DNA of 64,000 nt from an uncultured Prevotella sp. (lineage in GTDB: Bacteria > Bacteroidota > Bacteroidia > Bacteroidales > Bacteroidaceae). A model generated the notes under the pieces. The model was not told the origin of the DNA and made no database searches. It worked only from the letters and a program-made list of their open reading frames with translations. The translations under genes and the position numbers were made by a program. Below are positions 1 to 12,005 of this stretch, piece by piece (position 1 is the first letter of the stretch; every line of letters begins with the position of its first letter). Location: NCBI GenBank assembly GCA_947170265.1, contig CAMVSV010000009.1:1-64000 (forward strand), in the 5' to 3' direction.

Positions 1-50
1 GCATCGGTCTCCAAAACCGAGGGTCGTGGGTTCGAGTCCTCCTTCCCGTG
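1..50 (+). tRNA. tRNA-Trp (anticodon CCA), 3' part only; 5' end lies outside the window
   Basis: Anticodon arm TCGGT-CTCCAAA-ACCGA, T-loop TTCGAGT at 31-37, acceptor 3' strand TTCCCGT plus discriminator G; CCA not encoded; sits directly upstream of secE. Confidence 0.85.
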
Positions 51-68
51 CAAGAAAAGAAATATAAT

Positions 69-260
69 ATGTTTAAGAAGTTTGTAAATTATTGCAAGGC
101 ATGTTACGACGAACTTGCGCATAAGACCACATGGCCTACCGGACGCGAACTTACCCACAGTGCAATGGTTGTTTTATCTGCTTCCCTTATCATTGCAGTA
201 GTGGTAGCTCTGATGGACTTTGTGTTCCAGCATGTTATGTTGTTAGTTTATCCAGGTTAA
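69..260 (+). CDS. secE: Preprotein translocase subunit SecE (start moved to ATG at 69; the ORF-track start at 48 overlaps the tRNA)
   Basis: Short single-TM protein MFKKFVNYCKACYDELAHKTTWP...; synteny tRNA-Trp-secE-nusG-rplK. Confidence 0.93.
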   Translation: MFKKFVNYCKACYDELAHKTTWPTGRELTHSAMVVLSASLIIAVVVALMDFVFQHVMLLVYPG

Positions 261-274
261 ATCATTAATTAAGA

Positions 275-820
275 ATGGCTGATACAGAAAAGAAATGGTA
301 TGTACTTCGCGCTGTCAGCGGAAAGGAAGCCAAGGTAAAGGAATATATCGAGGCTGAACTGAAGCACAACGAGAAGCTTGCATCGTGTGTATCGCAGGTA
401 CTCTTGCCTGTTGAGAAACACGCTTCTTTGCGTAATGGCAAGCGTGTGGTGAAGGAGAAGCTTAGTCTCCCAGGCTATGTGCTCGTTGAAGCTGATCTGA
501 AAGGTGATATAGCCTCCACACTGAGGTTTATGCCCAATGTGCTGGGCTTCCTTGGGGGAATGAGTACACCTACGCCTGTTCGCCAGGCTGACGTGAACCG
601 TCTCTTGGGTAATGCCGAGGAGTCAGAGATAGAGGACTTCACTGATATTCCATACACTGTTGGCGAAACGGTGAAGGTAACAGATGGTCCCTTCAATGGT
701 TTCCATGGCGTTATTGAGGAAGTGCAGGCAGACAAGCACAAGCTGAAGGTGATGGTTATGATATTCGGACGACAGAACCCGTTGGAGCTTAGTTTTATGC
801 AAGTATCAAAGGAAGATTGA
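275..820 (+). CDS. nusG: Transcription termination/antitermination factor NusG
   Basis: KKWYVLRAVSGKE N-terminus and KOW region (GETVKVTDGPFNGFHGVIEEV); synteny. Confidence 0.96.
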   Translation: MADTEKKWYVLRAVSGKEAKVKEYIEAELKHNEKLASCVSQVLLPVEKHASLRNGKRVVKEKLSLPGYVLVEADLKGDIASTLRFMPNVLGFLGGMSTPTPVRQADVNRLLGNAEESEIEDFTDIPYTVGETVKVTDGPFNGFHGVIEEVQADKHKLKVMVMIFGRQNPLELSFMQVSKED

Positions 821-879
821 CGTAGTGTTACGGACGTAAATCTTTTCTTATATAATCAATTTTAAATATTAACAAAGAA

Positions 880-1320
880 ATGGCTAAAGAAGTTGCTGGA
901 TTAATCAAACTACAGATTAAAGGTGGCGCTGCAAATCCTTCCCCACCAGTGGGTCCTGCTCTTGGTTCCAAGGGTATAAACATTATGGGATTCTGCAAGG
1001 AGTTCAACGCCCGTACCCAGGATAAGGCTGGCAAAGTATTGCCGGTTGTTATCACTTACTATACCGACAAGTCATTTAGCTTCATCATCAAGACTCCTCC
1101 TGCCGCTGTACAGCTCATGGAGGCTGCCAAGGTGAAGGGCGGTTCGGGTGAACCTAACCGTAAGAAGGTTGCAAGCGTGACTTGGGATCAGGTAAAAGCC
1201 ATAGCCGAAGATAAGATGGCTGACTTGAACTGTTTCACTGTTGAGTCTGCAATGAAGCTTATCGCTGGTACGGCGCGTAGTATGGGTATTACAGTTAAAG
1301 GGGACTTCCCTGGTGAATAA
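880..1320 (+). CDS. rplK: 50S ribosomal protein L11
   Basis: [39 protein letters not shown] is characteristic of L11. Confidence 0.98.
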   Translation: MAKEVAGLIKLQIKGGAANPSPPVGPALGSKGINIMGFCKEFNARTQDKAGKVLPVVITYYTDKSFSFIIKTPPAAVQLMEAAKVKGGSGEPNRKKVASVTWDQVKAIAEDKMADLNCFTVESAMKLIAGTARSMGITVKGDFPGE

Positions 1321-1337
1321 TTAAATCTTCAATTAAA

Positions 1338-2030
1338 ATGAGTAAACTGACAAAAAATCAAAAATCAGTAGCTGAGAAGGTTGAAGCAGGGAAGGCATAC
1401 ACATTGAAGGAAGCTGCCGAGCTGGTGAAGGAGATTACCACCACCAAGTTTGACGCTTCTGTAGATATTGATGTGCGCTTGGGCGTAGACCCTCGTAAGG
1501 CTAACCAGATGGTTCGTGGCGTGGTTTCACTGCCTAACGGAACCGGTAAGGTTACACGCGTTCTCGCTCTCTGTACACCCGATCAGGAAGAGGCTGCAAA
1601 GGAAGCAGGTGCTGACTATGTGGGTCTCGATGAATATGTTGAGAAAATCAAAGGAGGTTGGACTGATATTGATGTCATCATCACTATGCCATCGTGCATG
1701 GGTAAGATAGGTCCTCTGGGTCGTGTTCTCGGTCCGAGAGGTCTGATGCCTAACCCAAAGAGTGGCACTGTGACAATGGATGTTGCCAAGGCAGTTAAAG
1801 AGGTGAAGCAAGGTAAGATTGACTTCAAGGTTGACAAAGCCGGTATTATTCATACCTCAATAGGTAAGGTGAGCATGAGTCCTGAGGCAATCTACGGAAA
1901 TGCCAAGGAGTTTATTGCTACCGTTATCAAGCTGAAACCTGCTGCTGCTAAAGGTACATACGTTAAGAGTATCTTTATTTCGAGCACAATGAGTAAGGGT
2001 ATCAAGGTTGATCCAAAATCAGTTGAGTAA
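1338..2030 (+). CDS. rplA: 50S ribosomal protein L1
   Basis: L1 motif [26 protein letters not shown]. Confidence 0.98.
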   Translation: MSKLTKNQKSVAEKVEAGKAYTLKEAAELVKEITTTKFDASVDIDVRLGVDPRKANQMVRGVVSLPNGTGKVTRVLALCTPDQEEAAKEAGADYVGLDEYVEKIKGGWTDIDVIITMPSCMGKIGPLGRVLGPRGLMPNPKSGTVTMDVAKAVKEVKQGKIDFKVDKAGIIHTSIGKVSMSPEAIYGNAKEFIATVIKLKPAAAKGTYVKSIFISSTMSKGIKVDPKSVE

Positions 2031-2049
2031 CTCTAAAAGATTGTAAACA

Positions 2050-2565
2050 ATGAAGAAAGAAGTTAAAGATACAATCATTGCCGAACTTGGACAGAAGTTG
2101 AAGGAATATCCGCATTTCTATCTGGTTGACGTTACCGGACTGAATGCTGAGAAGACCAGTGACCTTCGTCGCAAGTGCTTCAAGAAGGAAATAAAGATGG
2201 TCGTTGTGAAGAATACCCTTCTTCATAAGACCTTAGAGGCTTCGGAGATTGACTTCGAACCCCTGTATGACTCCTTGAAAGGCAATACTGCTGTTCTGTT
2301 CTGTCAGACAGCTAACGTTCCCGCTAAGCTCCTGAAGGAATACAAGAAAGAAGGTATTCCCGCACTGAAGGCTGCTTATGCTGAGGAGAGCATCTTTGTA
2401 GGAGCTGACAAACTTGACGAGCTTGCAGCACTGAAGAGTAAGAACGAGCTTATTGCCGACGTTATTACACTGCTGCAGTCGCCTATCAAGAATGTCGTTT
2501 CCGGTCTGAACGCCGGTGGAAAGATCCATGGGCTGCTTGACGCTATCGCTGAGCGTAACAATTAA
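2050..2565 (+). CDS. rplJ: 50S ribosomal protein L10
   Basis: L10-like sequence and position between rplA and rplL. Confidence 0.96.
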   Translation: MKKEVKDTIIAELGQKLKEYPHFYLVDVTGLNAEKTSDLRRKCFKKEIKMVVVKNTLLHKTLEASEIDFEPLYDSLKGNTAVLFCQTANVPAKLLKEYKKEGIPALKAAYAEESIFVGADKLDELAALKSKNELIADVITLLQSPIKNVVSGLNAGGKIHGLLDAIAERNN

Positions 2566-2610
2566 GCGAGATAAACAGTTATTAAAAAACAATTAAAATT
2601 TTAAAATAAA

Positions 2611-2991
2611 ATGGCAGATATTAAAGCTATTGCTGAAGAGTTAGTAAACCTTACAGTAAAAGAAGTAAATGAGTTGGCAACAGTCCTGAAGGACGAGTAT
2701 GGTATCGAGCCTGCTGCTGCAGCTGTAGCTGTAGCTGCTGGTCCCGCAGCTGGCGGTGCTGATGCTGCTGCAGAGGAGAAGACATCTTTCGATGTTGTTC
2801 TCGCTGAGGTAGGCGCAGCTAAACTGCAGGTTGTAAAGGCAGTTAAGGAAGCTTGCGGTCTTGGTCTGAAAGAGGCAAAGGAGCTTGTTGACGGTGCTCC
2901 CGCTACCATCAAGGAAGGTCTCTCTAAGGACGAGGCTGAGAACCTTAAGAAGGCTATCGAAGAGGCTGGTGCTAAGGTAGAGCTGAAATAA
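2611..2991 (+). CDS. rplL: 50S ribosomal protein L7/L12
   Basis: Ala-rich hinge and C-terminal domain [41 protein letters not shown]. Confidence 0.98.
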   Translation: MADIKAIAEELVNLTVKEVNELATVLKDEYGIEPAAAAVAVAAGPAAGGADAAAEEKTSFDVVLAEVGAAKLQVVKAVKEACGLGLKEAKELVDGAPATIKEGLSKDEAENLKKAIEEAGAKVELK

Positions 2992-3016
2992 TTGAGCTAT
3001 AACATCTTTTAAATAT

Positions 3017-3054
3017 GGTTAGGATTTGCTAAGTAGGTGAATCCTAACCTTTTT
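3017..3054 (+). terminator. Hairpin plus T-tract between rplL and rpoB (candidate attenuator/partial terminator)
   Basis: GGTTAGGATT (3017-3026) / AATCCTAACC (3040-3049) perfect 10-bp stem followed by TTTTT. Confidence 0.75.
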
Positions 3055-3125
3055 GTGTCTTTTGACAGTAGGAGTAATCGGATTTGTCCGATGAATCCGA
3101 TTTCCCGATTATAACCAAATTAATA

Positions 3126-6100
3126 ATGGCTACAAAAATTGTTGATAACAGAGTAAACTTTGCAAGCGTTAAGAATCCTTTGGCATACCCGGATTTTCTT
3201 GACGTGCAGCTGAAGTCTTTCAGGGACTTCTTACAGTTAGACACTCCGCCTGAGGAACGCAAGAATGACGGTCTTTATAAGGTGTTCGCAGAGAATTTCC
3301 CTATAACCGATACAAGAAACAATTTCGTTCTCGAGTTCCTGGATTACTATATTGACCCTCCTCGCTACACCATAGACGAGTGTCTGGAGCGTGGACTGAC
3401 ATATAGCGTACCCTTGAAGGCTAAGATGAAGCTGTATTGTACAGACCCTGACCATGAGGATTTCGGCACATTCATACAAGATGTGTTTCTGGGTACCATA
3501 CCTTACATGACTCAGAATGGTACCTTTATTATCAACGGTGCCGAGCGCGTGGTGGTATCACAGCTTCACCGTTCACCCGGCGTGTTCTTCGGACAGGGAC
3601 AGCATGCCAACGGAACGATGCTCTATAGTGCCCGTATCATCCCATTCAAGGGCTCATGGATAGAGTTTGCCACTGACATCAACAATGTGATGTATGCCTA
3701 TATAGATAGAAAGAAGAAACTACCTGTTACTACACTTCTTCGTGCTATCGGTTTTGAAAGCGATAAGGATATTCTTCAGATTTTCGATCTTTGCGAAGAG
3801 GTGAAGGTCAACAAGAAGAACCTTAAGGCTGTCATCGGAAAGAGACTTGCCGGTAATGTGATGAAGTCATGGAATGAGGACTTCGTAGACGAGGATACCG
3901 GTGAGGTTGTATCTATTGAAAGAAACGAGGTTGTATTGGAGCGTGAGACAGATATCACCTCCGACAACATCGACGACATATTGGACAGCGGTGCTGCTTC
4001 CATCCTTGTACATAAGGATGAAGAGATGGCAAGCAAGTATGCAACAATCTTCGAGACCCTTGCAAAAGACCCGAGCCACTCAGAGAAAGAAGCCGTGCTA
4101 TACATCTATCGTCAGTTGCGTAATGCTGACCCTGCTGATGATGCAAGTGCACGCGAGGTGTTCCAAAACCTGTTCTTCTCTGACAAACGCTATGACCTCG
4201 GTGAGGTGGGACGCTACCGTCTCAACAAGAAGCTGGGTCTTGACACTGACTCTGACATCCGTGTACTTACCAAGGATGACATCATTGAGATTATCAAATA
4301 TCTCATACAGCTGGTCAACTCTAATGCTACCGTCGACGACATCGACCACCTCAGCAACCGTCGCGTGAGAACTGTTGGTGAGCAGCTCAGCAACCAGTTC
4401 TCCATTGGTCTGGCGCGTATGAGCCGTACCATACGCGAACGTATGAACGTCAGGGACAATGAGGTATTCCAGCCAACCGACCTCATCAATGCCAAGACAA
4501 TTTCAAGTGTTATAAATTCATTCTTCGGTACTAACCCGTTGAGCCAGTTCATGGATCAGACCAACCCTCTGGCAGAGGTGACACACAAGCGCCGTCTGTC
4601 GGCTCTCGGTCCCGGCGGTCTGTCGCGTGAGCGTGCTGGTTTTGAGGTGCGTGACGTTCACTATACTCACTACGGACGTCTTTGTCCTATTGAGAGTCCT
4701 GAAGGTCCGAATATCGGTCTTATATCTTCTCTCTGCGTATATGCAAAGATCAACGACCTTGGCTTTATTGTCACCCCATACCGCAAGGTGAAGGATGCAA
4801 AGGTTGACATGGACAACGATCATATAGTCTATCTCACCGCTGAAGAGGAAGAAGACCAGATTATAGGTCAGGGTAACGCACCGTTGAATTCCGATGGAAC
4901 ATTTATTCGCAAGACGGTGAAGTGTCGTCAGGATGCCGATTACCCTGTCGTAGCTCCCGATCAGGTAGACATGGTGGATGTGTCGCCGCAGCAGATAGCA
5001 TCGGTGTCGGCAGGTCTCATTCCCTTCTTGGAGCATGACGACGGTCACCGTGCCCTCATGGGATGTAACATGATGCGTCAGGCTGTGCCTCTGCTTCACA
5101 ACGATGCCCCAATCGTTGGTACCGGACTGGAGAAACAAGTGTGTGAAGACTCTCGCACAATGATTGTTGCAGAAGGTGATGGCGTTGTAGAATATGTTGA
5201 TGCCACAACCATACGAATTCTCTATGACCGTACAGATGACGAGGAGTTCGTAAGTTTTGAGCCTGCACTGAAAGAATATCGTATACCTAAGTTCCGCCGC
5301 ACCAACCAGAACATGGTTGTGGACCTCCGCCCTATTTGTGACAAGGGTCAGAGAGTGACCAAGGGTGACATCCTCACCGAGGGTTATGCCACTGAGAACG
5401 GAGAGCTTGCCCTGGGTAGGAACCTCCTCGTGGCTTACATGCCTTGGAAGGGATATAACTATGAGGATGCCATCGTGCTCAGCGAGCGCATCGTTCGTGA
5501 CGACGTGCTCACTTCCGTACATGTTGACGAGTTCTCACTTGATGTCAGGGAGACCAAGCGTGGTATGGAAGAGTTTACCAGCGATATTCCAAACGTAAGC
5601 GAAGAGGCAACTAAAGACCTCGATGAGAATGGTATCATCAGAGTAGGTGCTCGAGTAGAGCCAGGTGACATCCTCATCGGTAAGATTTCTCCTAAGGGAG
5701 AGAGTGATCCTTCTCCAGAAGAGAAACTGCTCCGTGCAATATTCGGTGACAAGGCCGGCGATGTGAAAGATTCTTCACTGAAGGCCAATCCATCACTCAG
5801 CGGAGTAATCATCGACAAGAAACTGTTCTCGCGTTCGGTGAAGACGCGTGAAAGCAAGAAGCAAGACAAAATCTTGCTGGCTAAGATAGATGAGGAATAT
5901 GAAGCAAAGAATGACGACCTGAAAGATATCCTCGTAGAGAAGCTGATGACTCTCACCAAGGGTAAGACCTCTTTGGGTATTTGCGACTATTCCGGTGCAG
6001 AAATAATCACCAAGGGCAGCAAGTTTACCGTTGCCATGCTCAAGAACCTTGACTATGAAGGCATACAGTCGAGCAACTGGACGGGTGATGAGCACGATGA

Positions 6101-6938
6101 CGCACTCATACAGCGTCTTATCATGAACTACATTCGCAAGTATAAGCAGATGGATGCCGAGCTGAAGCGTCGCAAACTCGCCATAACCATTGGTGACGAG
6201 CTTCCTTCTGGTATTCTTCAGATGGCAAAGGTGTATGTAGCAAAGAAACGCAAGATTGGAGTGGGTGACAAACTCGCCGGACGCCATGGAAACAAAGGTA
6301 TTGTTTCTAAGGTCGTTCGTATGGAGGACATGCCATTCCTGGAGGACGGACGTCCTGTAGACCTTGTGCTGAACCCGCTGGGTGTGCCTTCGCGTATGAA
6401 CCTGGGACAGATATTTGAAGCTATCCTTGGTGCCGCAGGAAAGCGTCTTGGAGTGAAGTTTGCTACACCTATATTTGATGGTGCCAAACTTGATGACTTG
6501 TCGGAGTGGACAGATAAGGCAGGACTGCCACGCCTGTGCTCAACCCATCTATACGACGGTGAGACAGGAGAGATGTTCGACCAGCCTGCAACGGTGGGTA
6601 TAACATACTTCCTTAAGCTGGGACACATGGTTGAAGACAAGATGCACGCCCGTTCAATCGGTCCGTACAGCCTTATCACTCAGCAGCCACTTGGCGGTAA
6701 GGCTCAGTTTGGTGGTCAGCGTTTCGGAGAAATGGAGGTCTGGGCACTTGAGGCATTCGGTGCCAGCCATGTACTTCAAGAGATACTGACAATCAAGTCT
6801 GACGATGTCGTAGGTCGTTCAAAGGCATATGAGGCAATCGTCAAGGGTGAGCCGATGCCTACTCCAGGCATCCCAGAGTCTCTCAACGTTTTGCTCCATG
6901 AGCTTCGCGGACTTGGTTTGAGCATCAAGATGGACTAA
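3126..6938 (+). CDS. rpoB: DNA-directed RNA polymerase subunit beta (start at [12 protein letters not shown])
   Basis: RpoB motifs, e.g. [45 protein letters not shown]. Confidence 0.98.
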   Translation: MATKIVDNRVNFASVKNPLAYPDFLDVQLKSFRDFLQLDTPPEERKNDGLYKVFAENFPITDTRNNFVLEFLDYYIDPPRYTIDECLERGLTYSVPLKAKMKLYCTDPDHEDFGTFIQDVFLGTIPYMTQNGTFIINGAERVVVSQLHRSPGVFFGQGQHANGTMLYSARIIPFKGSWIEFATDINNVMYAYIDRKKKLPVTTLLRAIGFESDKDILQIFDLCEEVKVNKKNLKAVIGKRLAGNVMKSWNEDFVDEDTGEVVSIERNEVVLERETDITSDNIDDILDSGAASILVHKDEEMASKYATIFETLAKDPSHSEKEAVLYIYRQLRNADPADDASAREVFQNLFFSDKRYDLGEVGRYRLNKKLGLDTDSDIRVLTKDDIIEIIKYLIQLVNSNATVDDIDHLSNRRVRTVGEQLSNQFSIGLARMSRTIRERMNVRDNEVFQPTDLINAKTISSVINSFFGTNPLSQFMDQTNPLAEVTHKRRLSALGPGGLSRERAGFEVRDVHYTHYGRLCPIESPEGPNIGLISSLCVYAKINDLGFIVTPYRKVKDAKVDMDNDHIVYLTAEEEEDQIIGQGNAPLNSDGTFIRKTVKCRQDADYPVVAPDQVDMVDVSPQQIASVSAGLIPFLEHDDGHRALMGCNMMRQAVPLLHNDAPIVGTGLEKQVCEDSRTMIVAEGDGVVEYVDATTIRILYDRTDDEEFVSFEPALKEYRIPKFRRTNQNMVVDLRPICDKGQRVTKGDILTEGYATENGELALGRNLLVAYMPWKGYNYEDAIVLSERIVRDDVLTSVHVDEFSLDVRETKRGMEEFTSDIPNVSEEATKDLDENGIIRVGARVEPGDILIGKISPKGESDPSPEEKLLRAIFGDKAGDVKDSSLKANPSLSGVIIDKKLFSRSVKTRESKKQDKILLAKIDEEYEAKNDDLKDILVEKLMTLTKGKTSLGICDYSGAEIITKGSKFTVAMLKNLDYEGIQSSNWTGDEHDDALIQRLIMNYIRKYKQMDAELKRRKLAITIGDELPSGILQMAKVYVAKKRKIGVGDKLAGRHGNKGIVSKVVRMEDMPFLEDGRPVDLVLNPLGVPSRMNLGQIFEAILGAAGKRLGVKFATPIFDGAKLDDLSEWTDKAGLPRLCSTHLYDGETGEMFDQPATVGITYFLKLGHMVEDKMHARSIGPYSLITQQPLGGKAQFGGQRFGEMEVWALEAFGASHVLQEILTIKSDDVVGRSKAYEAIVKGEPMPTPGIPESLNVLLHELRGLGLSIKMD

Positions 6939-6988
6939 GATGCGTTGTGATAATAAACAGAAACATAATAGAATAAAGAATATAAAGC

Positions 6989-9900
6989 ATGGCTTTTAAG
7001 AAAGATAATAAAGTAAAGAGTAATTTTTCAAAGATTACCATAGGCCTCGCTTCACCCGAGGAGATTCTTGAGAACTCTTTCGGCGAGGTTACCAAGCCAG
7101 AGACCATCAATTATCGTACATATAAGCCCGAACGCGACGGTCTCTTCTGTGAGCGCATCTTTGGTCCTACTAAAGACTATGAGTGTGCCTGCGGTAAATA
7201 TAAGCGCATACGCTACAAAGGCATTGTGTGCGACCGATGCGGTGTTGAGGTCACAGAGAAGAAAGTACGTCGTGAGCGCAGCGGCCACATTGAATTGGTT
7301 GTTCCTGTTGCACATATATGGTACTTCCGTTCTCTTCCTAACAAGATAGGTTATCTGCTCGGACTTCCCACAAAGAAGCTCGATACGGTTATTTACTATG
7401 AGCGCTACATTGTAATCCAGCCGGGTGTGATGGAAGGCAGACAGGATGGAGAAGGCAATAAGGTTAACGGCTCGGAGAAGTTCGACCTCCTGACCGAGGA
7501 AGAATATCTTGACATCCTCGACAATCAACTGCCCGATGGCAATGAGCGTCTTGACGACAGCGACCCCAATAAGTTTATTGCCAAGATGGGTGCTGAGGCT
7601 ATCTATGACCTTTTGGCAGGTCTTGACCTTGACCGTTTGGCAGGAGAGCTGCGCGACCGTGCAACAACAGACAACAGCCAGCAGCGCAAGACAGAAGCGC
7701 TCAAGCGTTTGCAGGTAGTGGAGGCATTCCGTACATCAAAGGACATAAATCATCCTGAGTGGATGATAATGAAGATTATCCCCGTGACACCGCCAGAGCT
7801 GCGTCCTCTCGTACCGCTCGATGGTGGTAGGTTTGCCACATCTGACCTCAACGACCTCTATCGTAGGGTTATAATTCGTAACAATCGTTTGAAGAGACTT
7901 GTTGAGATCAAGGCTCCCGAGGTTATTCTCCGCAATGAGAAACGTATGCTTCAGGAAGCTGTTGACTCTCTCTTCGACAACTCTCGCAAGTCTTCAGCAG
8001 TGAAGAGTGAGAGCAACCGTCCGCTGAAGTCACTTTCCGACTCACTCAAAGGTAAGCAGGGACGTTTCCGTCAGAACCTGCTCGGTAAGCGTGTTGACTA
8101 TTCTGCACGTTCGGTTATCGTTGTTGGTCCAGAGCTGAAGATGGGTGAATGTGGTCTTCCAAAACTCATGGCAGCCGAACTGTATAAGCCGTTCATCATT
8201 CGCAAGCTCATTGAGCGTGGCATCGTGAAGACGGTTAAGAGTGCAAAGAAGATTGTAGACCGTCGTGAACCCATCATTTGGGATATCCTTGAGAATGTAA
8301 TGAAGGGTCACCCTGTGCTTCTCAACCGTGCTCCTACACTTCACCGTCTCGGTATACAGGCATTCCAGCCCAAGCTCATCGAGGGTAAGGCCATCCAGCT
8401 TCATCCTCTGGCTTGTACCGCCTTCAATGCCGACTTCGACGGTGACCAGATGGCTGTTCACCTCCCATTGAGCAATGAGGCTATTCTCGAGGCTCAGGTG
8501 CTGATGCTTCAGAGCCACAATATCCTCAATCCTGCAAATGGTGCTCCTATCACCGTTCCGTCGCAAGACATGGTGCTCGGATTGTATTACATCACCAAGA
8601 TACGTCCGGGAGCAAAGGGTGAAGGACTGACCTTCTATGGACCGGAAGAAGCTATCATTGCCTACAACGAAGGCAAGTGCGACCTCCACGCATCGGTAAA
8701 AGTTATTGTCAACGATCTCGTTGATGGCAAATACCAGAAGCGCATGGTGGAGACATCTGTTGGACGTGTCATCGTGAATGGTATCGTGCCCGATGAGGTT
8801 GGTTACTTCAATGACATCATTTCTAAGAAAACCCTGCGCGGCATCATCGCTGATGTAATCAAGATGGTGGGTATGGCTCGTGCATGCGAGTTCCTCGATG
8901 GCATCAAGAACCTCGGATACCGCATGGCTTACACCGCAGGTCTGTCGTTCAACCTTGACGATATTATCATACCAAAGGAGAAGGCAGAGATTGTTGACCG
9001 TGGACAGCGTGAGGTAGATGAAATAACCAATAACTACAATATGGGTTTCATCACCGACAACGAGCGTTACAATCAGGTTATCGATACCTGGACCCATGTG
9101 AACAACGACCTCGGTAACGTGCTTCTCAAGCAGATGACCGAAGCCGACCAGGGCTTCAATGCTGTATATATGATGCTTGACTCAGGAGCCCGTGGTTCTA
9201 AAGATCAGATTAAGCAGCTCTCTGGTATGCGTGGTCTGATGGGTAAGCCTCAGAAAGCCGGTGCCGACACCCGTACCACCATTGAGAATCCTATTATCTC
9301 TAACTTCAAGGAGGGTATGTCGGTGCTTGAATACTTCATTTCTTCCCACGGTGCCCGTAAGGGTCTTGCCGATACCGCCATGAAGACTGCCGATGCCGGT
9401 TACCTCACACGTCGTCTTGTTGATGTGTCTCACGATGTGATTATCACCGAAGAGGACTGCGGCACTCTGCGCGGACTCAACTGTACGGCTCTCAAGAGTG
9501 GTGACGAAGTGATATCCACACTCTATGAGCGCATACTCGGACGTGTATCTGTTCACGACATCGTTAATCCCACAACGGGCGAAACCATTGTGAAAGCCGG
9601 TGAGGAGATAACCGAGCCCAAGGCTGCTGCAATAGAGGACTCACCCATTGAAAGCGTTGAGATACGTTCGGTACTCACCTGTGAAAGCAAGAAGGGTGTA
9701 TGTATGAAATGTTACGGTCGCAACCTCGCAACCGCTCGTATGGTTCAGCTTGGTGAGGCTGTGGGTGTGATTGCTGCCCAGGCCATTGGTGAGCCTGGTA
9801 CCCAGCTTACCCTTCGTACATTCCACGCCGGTGGTGTGGCAGGCAATGCCGCTGCCAATGCGAGCATTGTGGCAAAGAACGATTCCAAGATTGAATTTGA

Positions 9901-11362
9901 TGAGTTGCGTACCGTGCCATTCGTTGAGCGTCAAGCTGACGAGTCTGAGCTCAACTGTGAGATGGTGGTAAGCCGTCTTGCCGAGGTGCGCTTCATCGAT
10001 CCCAACACCGACATCGTGCTTTCTGTGATGAACGTGCCCTATGGTAGCACGCTCTACTTCAAGAATGGCGACAAGGTGAAGAAAGGCGACCTCATTGCCA
10101 AGTGGGATCCATTCAATGCCGTTATCGTGAGTGAATATGCCGGTGTGGTTAAGTTCCACGATGTCGTGGAAGGTATCACCTACCGTGCAGAAACCGACGA
10201 TGCTACAGGTCTTGAAGAGCGTATCATAACCGATACAAAAGACCGTAACCGAGTTCCTACCTGCGACATCGTTCGTCCGGGAGCAAAGAAGAACAAGGAT
10301 GGCCGCTTCAGTCCAGAAGACATTCTCGGAACATATATCTTCCCCGTGGGAGGTCATATAGAGCAACGTATACAAGACGGTACTAAGATTACCACTGGTA
10401 CCACCCTCGTCAAGATTCCTCGTACCATGGGAGGTGCAGGCGATATCACCGGTGGTCTGCCTCGTGTGACCGAGCTCTTCGAAGCGCGCAACCCGTCCAA
10501 CCCTGCCGTCGTAAGTGAAATCGACGGTGAGGTGACACTCGGAAAGCTCAAGCGTGGTAACCGCGAGATAACAGTGACATCGAAGACAGGTGAACAACGC
10601 AAGTATCTTGTGCCACTGTCAAAGCAGATACTCGTACAGGAACACGATGCCGTGCGTGCAGGATATCCTCTCTCCGATGGTTCCATCACTCCCGCTGACA
10701 TCCTTGCCATCAAAGGTCCCACGGCTGTTCAGGAGTATATCGTGAACGAAGTTCAGGACGTTTATCGTCTGCAGGGTGTAAAGATCAACGACAAACACTT
10801 TGAGATCATCGTTAGACAGATGATGCGCAAGGTGCAGATCAATGATCCGGGTGACACCACCTTCCTTGAGCAGGAGATTGTTGACAAGCTTGACTTTGCT
10901 GAAGAGAACGACCGTATCTGGGGAAAGAAAGTCGTAGTTGATGCCGGAGACTCTGAGAATTGCTACAAGGGTATGATTATCTCTGCCCGCAAGCTCCGTG
11001 ACGAGAACTCAAGTCTGAAGCGCCGCGACCTCCGTCCTGTTCAAGTACGCGATGCCGTACCTGCAACATCAACCCAGATACTGCAAGGTATCACACGCGC
11101 AGCCCTGCAAACCAAGAGCTTCATGTCGGCAGCATCGTTCCAGGAAACCACCAAGGTGCTCAACGAAGCAGCCATACGTGGAAAGGTAGACCGCCTCGAG
11201 GGTATGAAGGAGAACGTTATCTGCGGACACCTCATCCCTGCCGGTACAGGTCTGCGTCAGTGGGAGAAGATCATCGTTGGTTCGAAAGAAGACTACGACC
11301 GCGTGCAAGCCAACAAGAAGAGCGTGCTCGACTATGTAGCTCAGGAAAACGAAGCTGAATAA
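6989..11362 (+). CDS. rpoC: DNA-directed RNA polymerase subunit beta'
   Basis: Catalytic [12 protein letters not shown] motif and Zn-binding [24 protein letters not shown]. Confidence 0.98.
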   Translation: MAFKKDNKVKSNFSKITIGLASPEEILENSFGEVTKPETINYRTYKPERDGLFCERIFGPTKDYECACGKYKRIRYKGIVCDRCGVEVTEKKVRRERSGHIELVVPVAHIWYFRSLPNKIGYLLGLPTKKLDTVIYYERYIVIQPGVMEGRQDGEGNKVNGSEKFDLLTEEEYLDILDNQLPDGNERLDDSDPNKFIAKMGAEAIYDLLAGLDLDRLAGELRDRATTDNSQQRKTEALKRLQVVEAFRTSKDINHPEWMIMKIIPVTPPELRPLVPLDGGRFATSDLNDLYRRVIIRNNRLKRLVEIKAPEVILRNEKRMLQEAVDSLFDNSRKSSAVKSESNRPLKSLSDSLKGKQGRFRQNLLGKRVDYSARSVIVVGPELKMGECGLPKLMAAELYKPFIIRKLIERGIVKTVKSAKKIVDRREPIIWDILENVMKGHPVLLNRAPTLHRLGIQAFQPKLIEGKAIQLHPLACTAFNADFDGDQMAVHLPLSNEAILEAQVLMLQSHNILNPANGAPITVPSQDMVLGLYYITKIRPGAKGEGLTFYGPEEAIIAYNEGKCDLHASVKVIVNDLVDGKYQKRMVETSVGRVIVNGIVPDEVGYFNDIISKKTLRGIIADVIKMVGMARACEFLDGIKNLGYRMAYTAGLSFNLDDIIIPKEKAEIVDRGQREVDEITNNYNMGFITDNERYNQVIDTWTHVNNDLGNVLLKQMTEADQGFNAVYMMLDSGARGSKDQIKQLSGMRGLMGKPQKAGADTRTTIENPIISNFKEGMSVLEYFISSHGARKGLADTAMKTADAGYLTRRLVDVSHDVIITEEDCGTLRGLNCTALKSGDEVISTLYERILGRVSVHDIVNPTTGETIVKAGEEITEPKAAAIEDSPIESVEIRSVLTCESKKGVCMKCYGRNLATARMVQLGEAVGVIAAQAIGEPGTQLTLRTFHAGGVAGNAAANASIVAKNDSKIEFDELRTVPFVERQADESELNCEMVVSRLAEVRFIDPNTDIVLSVMNVPYGSTLYFKNGDKVKKGDLIAKWDPFNAVIVSEYAGVVKFHDVVEGITYRAETDDATGLEERIITDTKDRNRVPTCDIVRPGAKKNKDGRFSPEDILGTYIFPVGGHIEQRIQDGTKITTGTTLVKIPRTMGGAGDITGGLPRVTELFEARNPSNPAVVSEIDGEVTLGKLKRGNREITVTSKTGEQRKYLVPLSKQILVQEHDAVRAGYPLSDGSITPADILAIKGPTAVQEYIVNEVQDVYRLQGVKINDKHFEIIVRQMMRKVQINDPGDTTFLEQEIVDKLDFAEENDRIWGKKVVVDAGDSENCYKGMIISARKLRDENSSLKRRDLRPVQVRDAVPATSTQILQGITRAALQTKSFMSAASFQETTKVLNEAAIRGKVDRLEGMKENVICGHLIPAGTGLRQWEKIIVGSKEDYDRVQANKKSVLDYVAQENEAE

Positions 11363-11390
11363 GACTTCATTCATATTCTAATCATATCAA

Positions 11391-11436
11391 ATAAGAGGGA
11401 CTGTTCTCGTGCGAGAACAGTCCCTCTTATTTTTAT
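11391..11436 (+). terminator. Intrinsic terminator after rpoC
   Basis: Perfect 18-bp stem ATAAGAGGGACTGTTCTC / GAGAACAGTCCCTCTTAT, 4-nt loop GTGC, followed by a T-rich tract. Confidence 0.93.
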
Positions 11437-11674
11437 ATCCTTTTTTTATCATCTTTTCTATTACCGTCCGATGCAAAAGAAATAGCGAATAGCTTTCTCT
11501 ATACTGCTAAAAACCATCTGATTATTCCTTCTTTGCATTGTCATTTCCTATGTTTCCATATAATGCCTATTGTAGTTTGTGCTCAGTATTGAACTCAAAC
11601 TACTGGCGCACTTGTCAACACCCGTTCAGCTATATTATACATTGACGATTACAAAGTAGTATTTCCTGCACAAT

Positions 11675-11710
11675 AAACAGCCGCTTGCACTTATCTGCAA
11701 GCGGCTGTTT
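11675..11710 (-). terminator. Intrinsic terminator of the minus-strand BspA/small-ORF unit (possibly bidirectional)
   Basis: Perfect 15-bp stem AAACAGCCGCTTGCA / TGCAAGCGGCTGTTT with 6-nt loop. Confidence 0.8.
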
Positions 11711-11764
11711 CTATTCGTTACTTCTGTTGTATCTTTTTCTAAGTTATACTCATGACATTTCGTG

Positions 11765-11980
11765 TCAGTCGTCCCAGATGTTGAAGTGGGGCAGTGACGC
11801 TTGTTCAAGGTCATCCTCCCAATCTTCTTCGTCATCGTCGGGGGCTGTGGTGTGTTGCTTTGCGGCTATGGGCAGCGTGCCGTCGTCGTCGCTGCCTTGT
11901 TGCGGACTTGCAGTGTAGAGCAAGCCCTCTATTCTTGGCGACACTGTTTCTGTTTCCGGTTTTCTATATGATTTCTTCAT
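11765..11980 (-). CDS. Small acidic protein (71 aa), N-terminal MKKSYRKP and C-terminal IWDD
   Basis: Lies 25 bp downstream of the BspA-like gene on the same strand and before a strong terminator; shares terminal motifs with ORFs at 56025, 59026 and 63650. Confidence 0.75.
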   Translation of the reverse strand: MKKSYRKPETETVSPRIEGLLYTASPQQGSDDDGTLPIAAKQHTTAPDDDEEDWEDDLEQASLPHFNIWDD

Positions 11981-12005
11981 TGTCTTTCTTTTTTGTTATC
12001 CTTGG

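Noticed and set aside
4518-5522. 334-aa minus-strand ORF
   Set aside because: Antisense to rpoB; no plausible homology or ribosome-binding context.
8042-9097. 351-aa minus-strand ORF
   Set aside because: Antisense to rpoC; shadow ORF.
9641-10597. 318-aa minus-strand ORF
   Set aside because: Antisense to rpoC; shadow ORF.
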